A stretch of DNA of 64,000 nt from Hordeum vulgare subsp. vulgare (GCF_904849725.1 NC_058524.1:490861763-490925762); one strand, 5' to 3'; positions 33,506 through 45,431 are shown, numbered from the stretch's first letter. Notes: generated by a model not told the origin, from the letters alone. Program-made: numbers and translations.

Positions 33506-35063
33506 TGCTACGGCAACAAAAGTCCTTCCCTGGCAACGCCAGGAATTCTTCTTGCTACTTCTCTTGTTTTGTGTCAGTTTTTCCCTTGAAGAGGAAAGGG
33601 TGATGCAGCACAGGAGCAGTAAGTATTTCCCTCAGTTTGAGAACCAAGGTATCAATCCAGTAGGAGAATCTCGTCAAGTCCAGAGTACCTGCGCAAACAC
33701 AAAAGAGCTTGCACCCAACGCTACAAAGGGTTTGTCAATCCCTTCAAGATTGTTTCCAAAGTGAGATCTGAAGGCGGAAAGTGCAACGAAGTAAAAAGTG
33801 TAAGGCTGAAAATATGGTGTGGAGTAGACCCAGGGGCCATAGTGTTCACTAGGGGCTTCTCTCAAAATAGCAAATATCACGGTGGGTGAACAAATTAATG
33901 TCGAGCAATTGATAGAACCGCGCAAAGTCATGATGATATCTAAGGCAATGATCATACATATAGGCATCACGTCTGAGACAAGTAGACCGATACTTTCTGC
34001 ATCTACTACTCTTACTCCACATGTCGACCCCTATCCAGCATGCATCTAGTGTATTGAGTTCATGACGAACAGAGTAAAGCCTTAAGAAAGATGACATGAT
34101 GTAGAGGGATAATCTCAAACCAATGATGAAAACCCCATCTTTTTACCCTTGATGGAAACAACACGATGCGTGCCTCGCTACCCCTTCTGCCACTGGGTGA
34201 GGTCACCGCACGGTATGAACCCAAAACCAAGCACTTCTCCGATTGCAAGAATCATAGATCTAGTTGGCCAAACAAAACCCACAACTCGAAGAGAATTACA
34301 AGGATATGAAATCGTTCATAAGAGAGATCAGAAGAAACTCAAATAAGATTCATAGATAATCTGATCATAAATCCACAACTCATCAGATCTCAACAAACAC
34401 ACCGCAAAAGAAGATTACATCGGATAGATCTCCATGAAGATCATGGAGAACTTTGTATTGAAGATCCAAGAGAGAGAAGAAACCATCTAGTTACTAGCTA
34501 TGGACCCGTAGGTCTATGGTGAACTACTCACGCATCATCGGAGAGGTCATGGTGTTGATGAAGAAGCCCTCCGTATCCGAATCCCCCCTCCGGCAGGGCA
34601 CCAGAATGTGCCCATATGGGATCTTGCGAAGACAGAAGCTTGCGGCGGCGGAAAAGTACTTTCGATGATCTCCTGATTTTTTATGGAATTTTAGGGAATA
34701 TATAGGCGCAAAACCTAGGGCAAAGGAGCCTCAGGGAGCCCACAAGCCAGGGGGGTGCCCCCCCCCCCCCAGCCACGCCATCAGGGCTTTTGGGGTCCCT
34801 GGTGGCCCCTTGCCCTGATTCTCCGGCTCCCCGATTTTTTTCTGTTCCGGAAAAAATCTTTTTGGCAGTTTTATTCCGTTTGGACTCCGTTCAAAATCCT
34901 CCTCTGAAAGGGGTCAAAAACATGGAAAAACAGGAACTGGCTCTTGGCACTGAGTTAATAAGTTAGTCCCAAAAAATATATAAAAGGCATGCAAAACATC
35001 CAAAGTTTGACAAGATAATAGCATGAAACCATCAAAAATTATAGATACGTTGGAGACGTATCA
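33506..35063 (-). repeat. Ath-S 3' LTR
   Basis: Runs from TGCTACGGCAACAAAAGTCC to TTGGAGACGTATCA. The first 47 bp (33506-33552) are an extension holding a PBS-like TGGCGTTGCCAGGGA on the minus strand; the related solo LTR at 12377 lacks it. A run of 13 C (34758-34770) lies in the GC-rich inverted-repeat block. Confidence 0.92.
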
Positions 35064-35079
35064 AGCATCCCTAAGCTTA
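35064..35079 (-). other. Ath-S polypurine tract
   Basis: TAAGCTTAGGGATGCT on the minus strand directly before the 3' LTR. Confidence 0.72.
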
Positions 35080-36224
35080 ACTCCTGCTCGTCCTCGAGTA
35101 GGGAAGTGATAAAGAATGAATTTTTGATGTGGAATGCTACCTAGCATAGTTCTCCTTTGCAAATTCTTTCATGTGACATGAATGTTCAGATCCGTAAGAT
35201 TCGAAACAATAGTTTGCTATTGACATGAAAACAATAATACTTCAAGCAAACTAGCAAAGTAATCATGAACTTTCAAAATAACAAGGCCAAGGAAAGTTAT
35301 ACCTACAAAATCATATAGTTTGGATCTGCTCCATCATACTCACACAACTAATGTAAATCATGCACAACCCCGGTATTGGCCAATTAATTGTTTTCGCACT
35401 CTTACTTTCTCAAACTTTTTATAACTATCACGCAATACATGAGCGCGAGCCATGGATATAGCACTATAGGTAGAATAGAGTGTGGTGGTGGTTGTGAGAT
35501 AAAAAGGAGGAGATGGTCACATTGACTCGGCGTATCAAAGGGCTATGGAGATGCCCATCAATAGATATCAATGTGAATGAGTAGGGATTGCCATACAAGA
35601 GATGCACTAGAGCTATAAGTATGTGAAAGCTCAAAAGGAGAACTAGTGGACGTGCATCCAACTTGCTTGCTCACGAAGACCTAGGGCAATTTTGAGGAAG
35701 CCTATCATTCGAATATATAAGCCAAGTTATATAATGAAGATTCCCACTAGCATATGGTAGTGACAAAGCAAGAAGCTCTCAATCATGAAGAACATGGTGC
35801 TATTATGAAGCACAAGTGTGGAAAAATATAGTAGCATTGTCCCTTCTCTCTTTTTCTCTCTTTTTTTATTTTATTTTTATTTTTTTATTTGGGCACTTGG
35901 GCCTCTTTTTTCTCTTTTCTTTTTTTTATTTGGGATCTTTGGCCTCTCTTTTTTTCCTCACATGGGATAATGCTCTAATAATGATGATCATCACACTTTT
36001 ATTTACTCACATCTCAAAGCTTAGAATGATGATGACTCTATAGGAAATGCCTCCGACAGTGTACCGGGATGTGAAACGATCTAGCTTGGCGTATGACGTT
36101 GGAACATCTCTCTAGCTATTTTATAATCATGCAATGGCAATATGAGAGTGATAGCACAAGTCATGAGACAGAACGGTGGGAATTGCATGGCAATATATCT
36201 CGGAATGGCTATGAAAATGCCATA

Positions 36225-36241
36225 GTAGGTAGGTATGGTGG
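36225..36241. other. Conserved noncoding motif, copy 3
   Basis: GTAGGTAGGTATGGTGG, followed by CTGTTTTGAGG as in copy 1; flanks align with Ath-1 over about 100 bp. Confidence 0.8.
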
Positions 36242-37029
36242 CTGTTTTGAGGCAGGCATATGGTGGGTTTGTGCACCGGCGAAAGTTGCACGGCACTAAA
36301 GAGGCTAGCAATGGTGGAATGTGAAAGTGCATCTATACCATGGACTCACATTAGTCATGAAGAACTCACATACTTGTTGCGGAAGTTTTTATTAGTAATC
36401 GAAACAAAGTGCTAAACGCATAGTCCGAGGGGAAGGGTTGGTAGGTGTTAACCATCGCGCGATCCCGACCTCAACACAAAGGATGACAACCAATAGATCA
36501 ATTATGATCAGACTTCCTAACATAGCGGTTCACCATACGTGCATGCTACGGGAATCACTAACTTCAACACAAGTATTTCTAGATTCACAACACCCTACTA
36601 ACATAGCTCTTACTATTACCAAATCCACGTCTCAAAACTAATTGAGAGGAATCAAGACTTCTCTTTATACTCAATGCACATGAAGATGGAGGTTTTTGTA
36701 TCCTCTTTGGGTACCTATCACCTTTGGGACTACTTTCATAGCATAAGCCAACTACCAAGTCATGCACCGTCGTGCTCTAAAAGATATAAGTGAAGCACAT
36801 AGAGCAAAAGTATCTAGCTCAAAACATATAAGTGAAGCACTATGAGCATTCTAGCCAAATCATGATGAGTGTATGTCTCTCTCTCAAAAAGGTGTGCAGA
36901 AAGGATGATTATGACACAACAAAAAGAAAAGACTCCCAAGATACAAGACGCTCCAAGCAAAACACATATCATGTGGTGAATAAAAATATAGCTCCAAGTA
37001 ATGTTACCAATGGATTGAAGACGAAAGAA

Positions 37030-37121
37030 GGGATGCCTTCCCGGGGCATCCCCAAGCTTAGGCTTTTTGGTGTCCTTGAATTTGGCTTGGGATGCCTTGG
37101 GCATATCCAAGCTTGAGCTCT
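37030..37121 (-). repeat. Two internal PPT-like copies (Ath-S)
   Basis: GCATCCCCAAGCTTA (37046-37060) and GCATATCCAAGCTTG (37101-37115), each preceded by a GGATGCC arm that can pair with GGCATCC. Confidence 0.72.
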
Positions 37122-37701
37122 TTCCACTCCTTATCTCTTTGTCCATGAGAACATCACCCAAAACATGAAAACTTCACAACACAAAACTTAAACAGAAACT
37201 CGTGATAACATTAGCACAAGAAAACAAACTACCACCTCTTTTGGTACTGCAGCAAACTTGAATTCTATATATATATTGGTGTTGGGCTACTGTATTCTCA
37301 CTTTTCCATGGCTAGTACCCCCCGATACTAACCATAGTTTCATCAAAACAAGCAACCAACTCAACAAAAACAGAATCTGTCAAAAACAGACCAGTCTGTA
37401 GAAATCTGTATACTTCGTATACTTCTGGTACCTCACAAATTCTGAAAATTACGAATGCCTGGTCAAAAGGCATATCAACCAGCATCAAAAAGAATCAACT
37501 AAAAATCTCTTTCTGAATAAAAATGAAAAATCATCTCGTGAGAAAAAAGTTTTTGTCTTTTTCCAGCAGGATCAAACAACCATCACAGACTAGTCATAAA
37601 GGTTTTGCTTGGTTCAAACACAAAAAGAAACGCAAAAAACACAATCACAACAGAATTATGATGGCGTGGACGCAACAAAACAGAAAGAAAAAGATAAATT
37701 C

Positions 37702-37755
37702 ATTGGGTTGCCTCCCAACAATCGCTATTGTTTAACGCCCTTAGCTAGGCATAAA
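37702..37755 (-). other. Conserved stem-forming segment after protease, copy 2
   Basis: ATTGGGTTGCCTCCCAACAA can fold as TTGGG...CCCAA and ends with TTAGCTAGGCATAA; it matches 8503-8556. Confidence 0.65.
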
Positions 37756-37765
37756 AGCGATAGAA

Positions 37766-38803
37766 TCACATATCGTTGTCTTTGGTGCTCAAACCATAAG
37801 TGGCCCTCATAATGGATTCAAAAGACAATCTTATTTTCTTTCTAGGAAAGTGTTCCATGCCCTTCCTTAAAGGAAATTGAAATCTAATATTCCCTTCCTT
37901 CATATTGATGATAGCACTGATAGTCCTTAGACAAGGTCTACCAAGAATAATAGGGCATGTAGGGTTGCAATCAATGTCAAGCACAATGAAATCCACGGGT
38001 ACATAGTTCATATTTTCAATAATAAGAACATCATTGATCCTTCCCATGGGTTTCTTGATAGTAGAATCCGCAAGATGCAAATTAAGAGAACACTCTTCAA
38101 TCTCATTAAAACCCAGAACATCACATAAAGACTTTGAAATCGCGGAAACACTAGCACCCAAATCACACAAAGCATTGCATTCATAGTTTTTGATTTTGAT
38201 TTCGATGGTAGGTTCCCACTCATCATGAAGCTTTCTAGGGATAGAGACTTCCAATTCAAGTTTCTCTTCAAGAGATTTTATCATAGCTTCGACGATATGA
38301 TCGATAAAGGCCTTGTTTTGGCTATAAGCGTGTGGAGAGTTTAACATGGATTGCGTCAAGGAAATGCATTCAATCAAGGAGCAACTATCATAATTGAATT
38401 CCTTGAAATCCATGGTAGTAATTTCATTACTAGTCAAAGTTTTAACATCTTCTACTCCACTTTCAATGCTTTTAGCATCAAGATAGATGGACTCCGAATC
38501 ATTGGGGCACTTTTCAACCAAAGTGGATTCACATCCAGCCCCGTAATCATTAGGTTTAACACAAGAAAAAAAAGATTCAATGGGAGTCACACCAAGCACT
38601 TTAAGATCCTCGTGATTCTTATCATGAGAACACGCCTTTTTAAGCCATTCATGTCTAGCACGAATTTGGGTGGTTCTTTCTTTGCTCTCAATCATGGAAA
38701 CACGCATATCTTTCAAAGTTTCATCCATATTAATCTTGGGAGGATCACATCTAACTTTCAAAGCATCAACATCACTAGACATTCTATCAACGCTCTTAGC
38801 CAA
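37766..38803 (-). pseudogene. Ath-S protease region
   Basis: A 345-codon open stretch with retropepsin motifs: CNALCDLGASVSAISKSL (active-site Asp in DLG) and PTCPIILGRPCLRTISA. It ends STKDNDM*, close to the conserved segment at 37755. It is the C-terminal half of a gag-protease polyprotein, joined to gag through a run of seven T (minus strand, about 38848) where the frame changes. No RT follows. Confidence 0.82.
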
Positions 38804-38829
38804 ATCGTCAATTTTGAGTAGTTTTCCCT

Positions 38830-39841
38830 CTATGGACGCATTGAAAAAAATTGCGAGTTGATGAACTCTTTGATATTACTCTCTAGATCAGAGGGTAATC
38901 TATTGTAATTTCCATGAGTATTGTTGTAGGAGTTGCCAAAGTTATTAGAGGAGTTATTAGGAAAATGCCTAGGAACATAGTTTCCTCTAAAAGCATTGTT
39001 GTTGCCAAAATTATTCCTACCAACAAAATTAACGTCCAAGCTAGCGTTGCTACTTTCAATCAAGGAAGACAAGGGCATATCAATAGGATCTAAAGGAGCA
39101 CTTCTACTAGCAACCAAATTCATTAACTCATCCATCTTAGCACTCAACGAGTTAATTTCTTCTATTGCGTGTACCTTCTTACTAGTAGGTGACCTTTCAG
39201 TGTGCCACTGAGAGTAGTTCGTCATGATATTGTCTAGGAGATTTGTGGCTTCCCCTAACGTGATTTCCATGAACGTTCCACCTGAGGCGGAGTCCAAGAT
39301 ATTTCTAGAAGCGAAATTCAAGCCAGCGTAAAAGATTTGGATAATCATCCAAAGACTCAAGCCATGAGCGGGACAATTTCTAATCATCAATTTCATTCTC
39401 TCCCAAGATTGTGCAACATGTTCATGATCAAGTTGCTTAAAATTCATGATATCATTACGGAGAGAGATAATCTTAGCCTGCGGAAAATACATGGATATAT
39501 AAGCATCTTTCCACTTATCCCAAGAATCGATACTATTTTTGGGCAAATAAGAAAACCAAGTTTTTGCGCGATCTCGCAACGAGAAAGGAAAAAAGCTTCA
39601 ATTTAATCACATCATTATCCACATCTTTCTTATTTTGCATATCACAAAGCTCAATGAAGGTATTGAGATGGGATGCGGCATCTTCACTAGGAAGGCCGAA
39701 GAATTGCTCTTTCATAACAAGATTCAGCAAAGCGGCATTGATTTCGTATAACTCCGCACTAGTGGCGGGAGCAATCGGAGTACTAATAAAATAATTATTA
39801 TTAGTATTCGAGAAGTCACAAAGTTTGGTGTTTTCAATCAT
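38830..39841 (-). pseudogene. Ath-S gag, frameshifted
   Basis: The frame starts MIENTKLCDFSNTNNNYF at 39841 and runs to LKLFSFLVARSRKN, then shifts near 39580 to DRAKTWFSYLPKNSIDSWDK and continues to 38830. The Gag core AKTWF...W...F and the AQSWERMKLMIRNCPAHG helix are clear. An asparagine/glycine-rich part (NNFGNNNAFRGNY) near the end may bind RNA in place of a zinc knuckle. Met 39841 is chosen as the first with Gag-like sequence, although the frame is open further upstream. Confidence 0.82.
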
Positions 39842-40056
39842 GGTGACTTCGGCAAGCAAGCAAGCACACAAGCGAGCAAAGAGCAAGCGAGAAAAAGGGG
39901 GAACGAAAAGGCAAACGAAAAAGGCAAACGAAAAAGGGAAAAGAAAAAGGCAAATTGTTGAAGTGGTGGAGAGGAAAATGAGAGGCAACTGGCAAACAAA
40001 GTAAATGCAAGAGATGAGTTTGCGACACCTACTTGGATGAGTTCTTGACTTGATCC

Positions 40057-40074
40057 TCCCCGACAACGGCGCCA
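40057..40074 (-). other. Ath-S primer-binding site
   Basis: TGGCGCCGTTGTCGGGGA on the minus strand, 10 nt from the LTR edge. A second, older-looking copy is embedded in the LTR at about 40112-40127. Confidence 0.87.
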
Positions 40075-40084
40075 GAAATTCTTC

Positions 40085-41635
40085 TGCTACAGCAACAAAA
40101 GTCCTTCCCCGGCAACGCCAGGAATTCTTCTTGCTACTTCTCTTGTTTTGCGTCGGTTTTTCCCTTGAAGAGGAAAGGGTGATGCAGCACAGGAGCAGTA
40201 AGTATTTCTCTCAGTTTGAGAACCAAGGTATCAATCCAGTAGGAGAATCTCGTCAAGTCCAGAGTACCTGCGCAAACACAAAAGAGCTTGCACCCAACGC
40301 TACAAAGGGATTGTCAATCCCTTCAAGATTGTTTCCAAAGTGAGATCTGAAGGCGGAAAGTGCAACGAAGTAAAAAGTGTAAGGCTGAAAATATGGTGTG
40401 GAGTAGACCCGGGGGCCATAGTGTTCACTAGAGGCTTCTCTCAAAATAGCAAATATCATGGTGGGTGAACAAATTACTGTCGAGCAATTGATAGAACCGC
40501 GCAAAGTCATGATGATATCTAAGGCAATGATCATACATATAGGCATCACGTCCGAGTCAAGTAAACCGATACTTTCTGCATCTACTACTATTACTCCACA
40601 TGTCGACCCCTATCCAGCATGCATCTAGTGTATTGAGTTCATGACGAACAGAGTAAAGCCTTAAGAAAGATGACATGATGTAGAGGGATAATCTCAAACC
40701 AATGATGAAAACCCCATCTTTTTACCCTTGATGGAAACAACACGATGCGTGCCTCGCTACCCCTTCTGCCACTGGGTGAGGTCACCGCACGGTATGAACC
40801 CAAAACCAAGCACTTCTCTGATTGCAAGAATCATAGATCTAGTTGGCCAAACAAAACCCACAACTCGAAGAGAATTACAAGGATATGAAATCGTGCATAG
40901 GAGAGATCAGAAGAAACTCAAATAAGATTCATAGATAATCTGATCATAAATCCACAATTCATCAGATCCCGACAAACACACCGCAAAAGAAGATTACATC
41001 GGATAGATCTCCATGAAGATCATGGAGAACTTTGTATTGAAGATCCAAGAGAGAGAAGAAGCCATCTAGTTACTATCTATGGACCCGTAGGTCCATGGTG
41101 AACTACTCACGCATCATCGTAGAGGTCATGGTGTTGATGAAGAAGCCCTCCGTATCTGAATCCCCCTCCGGCAGGGCACCAGAACATGCCCCAGATGGGA
41201 TCTTGCGGAGACAGAAGCTTGCGGCAGCGGAAAAGTACTTTCGATGATCTCCTGATTTTTATGGAATTTTAGGGAATATATAGGCGCAAAACCAAGGGCA
41301 AAGGAGCCTCGGGGATCCCACAAGCCAGGGGTACGCCCCCCTGGCCGCACCATGAGGGCTTGTGGGGTCCGTGGTGGCCCCTGCCCTGATTCTCCGGCTC
41401 CCCGATCTTTTTCTGTTCCAGAAAAAATCTTTTTGGCAGTTTTATTCCGTTTGGACTCTGTTCAAAATCCTCCTCTGAAAGGGGTCAAAAACATGGAAAA
41501 AACAGGAACCGGCTCTTGGCAGTGAGTTAATAAGTTAGTCCCAAAAAATATATAAAACGCATGCAAAACATCCAAAGTTTGACAAGATAATACCATGAAA
41601 CCATCAAAAATTATAGATACGTTGGAGACGTATCA
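40085..41635 (-). repeat. Ath-S 5' LTR
   Basis: Partner of 33506-35063. It carries the same 47-bp PBS-containing extension, so the change predates this insertion. The end has the palindrome GATACGT/ACGTATC (41616-41634). Confidence 0.92.
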
Positions 41636-42909
41636 GCTCCCTCGTGGGCTCAACCCATCTTGGCCTTCCTTCTTCATGGCGAATTTCCTCAAGATGAGGT
41701 GGAGGCAAGGTAGATTTAGCAGCGATCAGCAGCCTAGGCCATCATCAATCGCGAGCTAGTTCGACGTAGCGTGACTGGTGCATTCCAGCATTGCGTCGAG
41801 TCATAAAAGGGGCAAGAGATCCTCAGAGACATACACAGGGTGAGTGTGGGCATCATGCCGCCTCCAGAACCCTGGTGGCCAAGGCATTCCGCCACGGATT
41901 CTACTGGCCCACGACCCTCAAGGAGGCCGCGGACATGGTCAACAAATGTGAAGGCTGCCAACGCTTCAGCATGCAGAGCCACATGCCGGCTTCAACCCTC
42001 AAAACCATTCCCCTGGCATGGCCGTTTGTCGTCTGGGGGTTGGATATGGTGGGGCCGTTCAAGACCGCTGGAGGCGGCATGATGCACCTCTTGGTGGATG
42101 TTGACAAATTTACCAAGTGGATTGAGGCTAGGCCCATAAAGAAACTTGATGGCCCCACGACCGTCAGGTTCATCAAGGACAACGTTGTCCGCTACGGCAT
42201 CCCCCATAGCATCATCACCGACAACAGCACCAACTTCGCAAAGAGTGCTTTGGCGCTCTACTGCTCCAAGGAAGGCATCCGTCTCGACTTGGCTTCAGTG
42301 GCGCACCCGCAATCCAACGGCCAGGTGGAAAGGGCCAATGGCCTGATCCTGGCCGGCATCAAGCCAAGATTGGTGGCGCCACTTGTCAAGTCAGTCGGTT
42401 GTTGTATCGAGGAGCTGTCGGTTGTGCTGTGGAGCCTCCGCACCACGCCGAACCGGTCAACCGGCTTCACGCCTTTCTTTCTGGTATACGGGTCCGAGGC
42501 AATCATCCCCACGGATGTTGAGTTTGACTCACCTCGGGTCATACTGTACATAGAGACGGAGGCGAGGGAGGCAAGACAAGACAATGTTGATTTGCTCGAG
42601 GAGGCACGGGATCTAGCCTTGAGCCGGACGGTCATATATCAACAGAAGCTGAGGTACTACCACAGCAAGAAGATCAAGCCTCTCTCCTTCAGGGAGGGGG
42701 ACTTGGTGCTTAGAAGAATCAAGTGGACAGCCGGCTAGCACTAGCTCTCTTCCCCATGGGAAGGACCTTTCATCATCAGCCAGGCGTTGCATAACAATGC
42801 ATACTATCTGATCGACGCCCAGAAGCCAAGGAAGCGCAAGAGAGACGACTCCGGCCTGGAAACGGAGCGTCCATGGAACGCGACATTACTTCGTCCGTTC
42901 TATTGCTAG
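41636..42909 (+). pseudogene. Tat-T integrase, degraded
   Basis: The frame resumes APSWAQPILAFLLHGEFPQD, with stops in the first 100 bp. The zinc-binding part is GHHAASRTLVAKAFRHGFYW with CEGCQRF. The catalytic core has WGLDMVGPF, IITDNSTNF and HPQSNGQVERAN, so D, D and E are all present in one open stretch from 41791 to 42738. Two stops then interrupt the C-terminal domain before PWEGPFIISQALHNNAYYLI, and the frame ends LLRPFY* at 42909. Confidence 0.88.
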
Positions 42910-43666
42910 AATGTAAAAGAAAACAAGAAAAGAGCATGTATGTATGTATCTTCCTCCCTTTTTGGGATTTTCAAGGAATGCAATGGGTGTTTCAAGCCAA
43001 TGCTTGGGACACACCTCTTTCGGATTCATGGCGAGAGTCTTTTACTCATTTGTGAGTCCCCTGGTCCGGCTCCACGGGCTCGGGGGCTCGCTAGCCGGCC
43101 CGAACGATTTCCTTAGTTGTAGACGAGCGTATAGTGTACACCGGGTCGAACCCTTGCCGCCTCGCACAAGCTACATACCAACTCCCGGCTGTCTGGCTAA
43201 CGGGGCGGTGGCAGGGAAGGTTGGTTGCATGAAAAGTTCAACTACAAAAAAGGGTTGCCGGCTCGGGTCGGTTTGATCACTTTCGATCTTATTTTCTAGC
43301 CGGCCTCTGCTGGCTCGTTTTTGAATCTTAAAGTCTTGATGGCTTTGAAAAATCTAACTCCAATATTCTTTAAAGGCAGAAGCCTCGTCCCAGTCACAGA
43401 CCGGCTCCTGCCTGTCGGGCTGGCGAGGCGGATGTTGGAGAGAATAAAGGAGTTGGAGAAAAAGGAGTCAAACAGGAATCAAAAGATGAAAATACGAGGC
43501 AACAAGCACAGTGCTCACGAATTTAATGCAGAATGATATAGCGTATATTACTTTCAAAAGCATTCAAAAGGCCCACGGCCGAAGTTCATTACAATAAAAC
43601 ACCCCCAGTGGGTGGAACTATTGGACTGATGATAAAATGCAGACAACGAATAACAAAAGGGACAAG
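42910..43666 (+). other. Tat-T region between integrase and antisense gene
   Basis: About 750 bp rich in GCCGGC/GGCTCG boxes with no credible ORF on either strand. It separates the convergent sense pol and antisense gene, so it may hold both 3' ends. Confidence 0.55.
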
Positions 43667-43902
43667 CTAAGGGGCGAATGCGCCGTATCCATCTCGAGAG
43701 CCTCCGGCACCGTCCTTCGTGGTCGAGTCCGCGTAGGCCTCGTTGCTGGAGTCGGCAGCCTCCTCCTGAAGGGTCGCCTCGGCAGAACTGGCATCGGTGT
43801 CATAAGGCTAAAGATGGAACAAGTCCTCAGGGACCACGTTGCCATCTTTATCGCGCTCCAAGTTGAGATCGTCCCACGCGGCGAAAGAAGCAATGCCGCT
43901 GG
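43667..43902 (-). pseudogene. Tat-T antisense gene, last exon (3' part)
   Basis: Minus-strand coding for the C terminus of the antisense protein: GIASFAAWDDLNLERDKDGN, then an acidic alanine/serine tail ending GSRDGYGAFAP with a stop at 43667-43669. One internal stop follows DLFH-L. The frame joins 45432-45868 exactly if the solo LTR and one TSD copy are removed. The role of antisense proteins in Tat elements is unknown. Confidence 0.72.
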
Positions 43903-45431
43903 TGATGACCGACAAGTATAGGGGATCAATTGTAGTCCTTTCGATAAGTAAGAGTGTCGAACCCAATGAGGAGCAGAAGGCTCTGATAAACGGATTTCAG
44001 CAAGGTAATAACTGCAAGCACTGAAAGTAGCGGTAACAAGTGATTGTGTGGCGAGGTGAAACGTAGCAAGCAAAGAGTAACAAGTAACAAGTAGTAGCAA
44101 CGGTGCAGCAAGTGGCCCAATCCCTTTTGTAGCAAGGGACAAGCCTGAACAAAGTCTTATAGGAGGAAAAACGCTCCCGAGGACACACGGGAATTTCTAT
44201 CATGCTAGTTTCATCATGTTCATATGATTCGCGTTCGTTACTTTGATAGTTTGATAGGTGGGTGGACCGGCGCTTGGGTACTGCCCTTACTTGGACAAGC
44301 ATCCCACTTATGATTAACCTCTCTTGCAAGCATCCGCAACTACAAAAGAAGAATTAAGACAAAGTCTAACCATAGCATTAAACTAGTGGATCCAAATCAG
44401 CCCCTCACGAAGCAACGCATAGACTCGGGTTTAAGCTTCTGTCACTCCAGCAACCCATCATCTACTTACTACTTCCCAATGCCTTCCTCTAGGCCCAAAT
44501 ATGGTGAAATGTTATGTAGTCGACGTTCACATAACACCACTAGAGGAAAAACAACATACAGCAAATCAAAATACCGAACGAATATCAAATTCACATGACT
44601 ATTATCAGCATGACTTATCCCATGTCCTCAGGATCAAAAGTAACTACTCACAAGACATAATCATAATCATGACCAGAGGTGTAATGAATAGCATCAAGGA
44701 TCTGAACATAAACTCTTCCACCAAGTAATCCAACTAGCATCAACTACAAAGAGTAATCAACACTACTAGCAACCTTACAAGTACCAATCGGAGTCGTGAG
44801 ATGGAGATTGATTACAAGAGATGAACTAGGGATTGGGGAGGAGATGGTGCTGATGAAGATGTTGATGAAGATGCCTCCCCTCCGACGAGAGGATTGTTGG
44901 TGATGACGATGGCGACGGTTTCCCCCACCGGGAGGGAAGTTTCCCTGGCAGGATCGTCCTGCTAGAGCTCTAGATTGGATCTGCTCAAGTTCCGCCTCGT
45001 GGCGGTGGCGAAACCACGAAAAAGCTCCCTCTTGATTTTTTTTCTAGACCAGGACGCTTCATATAGCAAAAGAGGGGGGCTAGTGGGCCTTCAGGCAGCC
45101 CACAAGCCTGCCCTGCGCCACCAGGGGGTGGTGGCAGTGGGCAAGCTTGTGGGGCCCTGGTGGGCCCCCTCCGGTAGTTCTTTCGCCCAGTATTTTTAAT
45201 ATATTCCAGAAAAAATCCACGTAAATTTTCAGGGCATTTGGAGATGTGCAGAATAGTGGACTAGGATTTGCTCCTTTTCCAGTCCAGTATTCCAGCTGCC
45301 TGAATTCTCCCTCTTCAAATAAACCTTGCAAAATAAGAGAGAAAAGGCATAAATATGGTACCACAAGTAATATAACAAACCAAAAAGCAATAAATATCAA
45401 CATGAAAGCATGATGCAAAATGGACGTGTCA
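43903..45431 (-). repeat. Solo LTR of Ath-W type
   Basis: The 1529-bp LTR runs from TGATGACCGACAAGTATAGG to TGGACGTGTCA and aligns with both Ath-W LTRs. Flanks are GCTGG (43898-43902) and ACTGG (45432-45436). No internal sequence is present. It splits the last exon of the Tat-T antisense gene. GC-rich inverted repeat at about 45095-45165. Confidence 0.9.

Larger units (their letters stand above)
35080..37701 (-). other. Ath-S long 3' noncoding region
   Basis: It resembles 5667-8502 of Ath-1: T-rich tract (about 35835-35955), conserved 17-nt motif (36225-36241), two PPT-like copies (37046-37060, 37101-37115) and a block with two GTGCTTCACTTATAT repeats on the minus strand (about 36775-36845). 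The 115-codon open frame at 36814-37161 is likely chance. Confidence 0.65.
33506..41635 (-). mobile_element. Ath-S: non-autonomous Athila-like element (gag-protease)
   Basis: An 8130-bp element with LTRs 33506-35063 (1558 bp) and 40085-41635 (1551 bp). Flanks are ACTCC (33501-33505) and GCTCC (41636-41640); the reading frame of the interrupted Tat-T gene supports G as original. The internal 5.0 kb carries gag and protease but no RT, RNase H or integrase. By eye the LTRs differ at about 6 of the first 235 bases, fewer than in Ath-W. I think this is the Sabrina-type family, but that is from memory. Confidence 0.92.

Noticed and set aside
36814..37161. 115-codon minus-strand frame with a hydrophobic stretch in Ath-S
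   Set aside because: It overlaps PPT-like copies; a similar stretch at 7738-7998 is explained by shared noncoding descent and the frame is not kept over its length.
38840..38860. Run of seven T at the gag-protease junction of Ath-S as a programmed frameshift site
   Set aside because: The same element has another plain frameshift in gag, and homopolymer decay is the simpler reading. A family consensus would decide.
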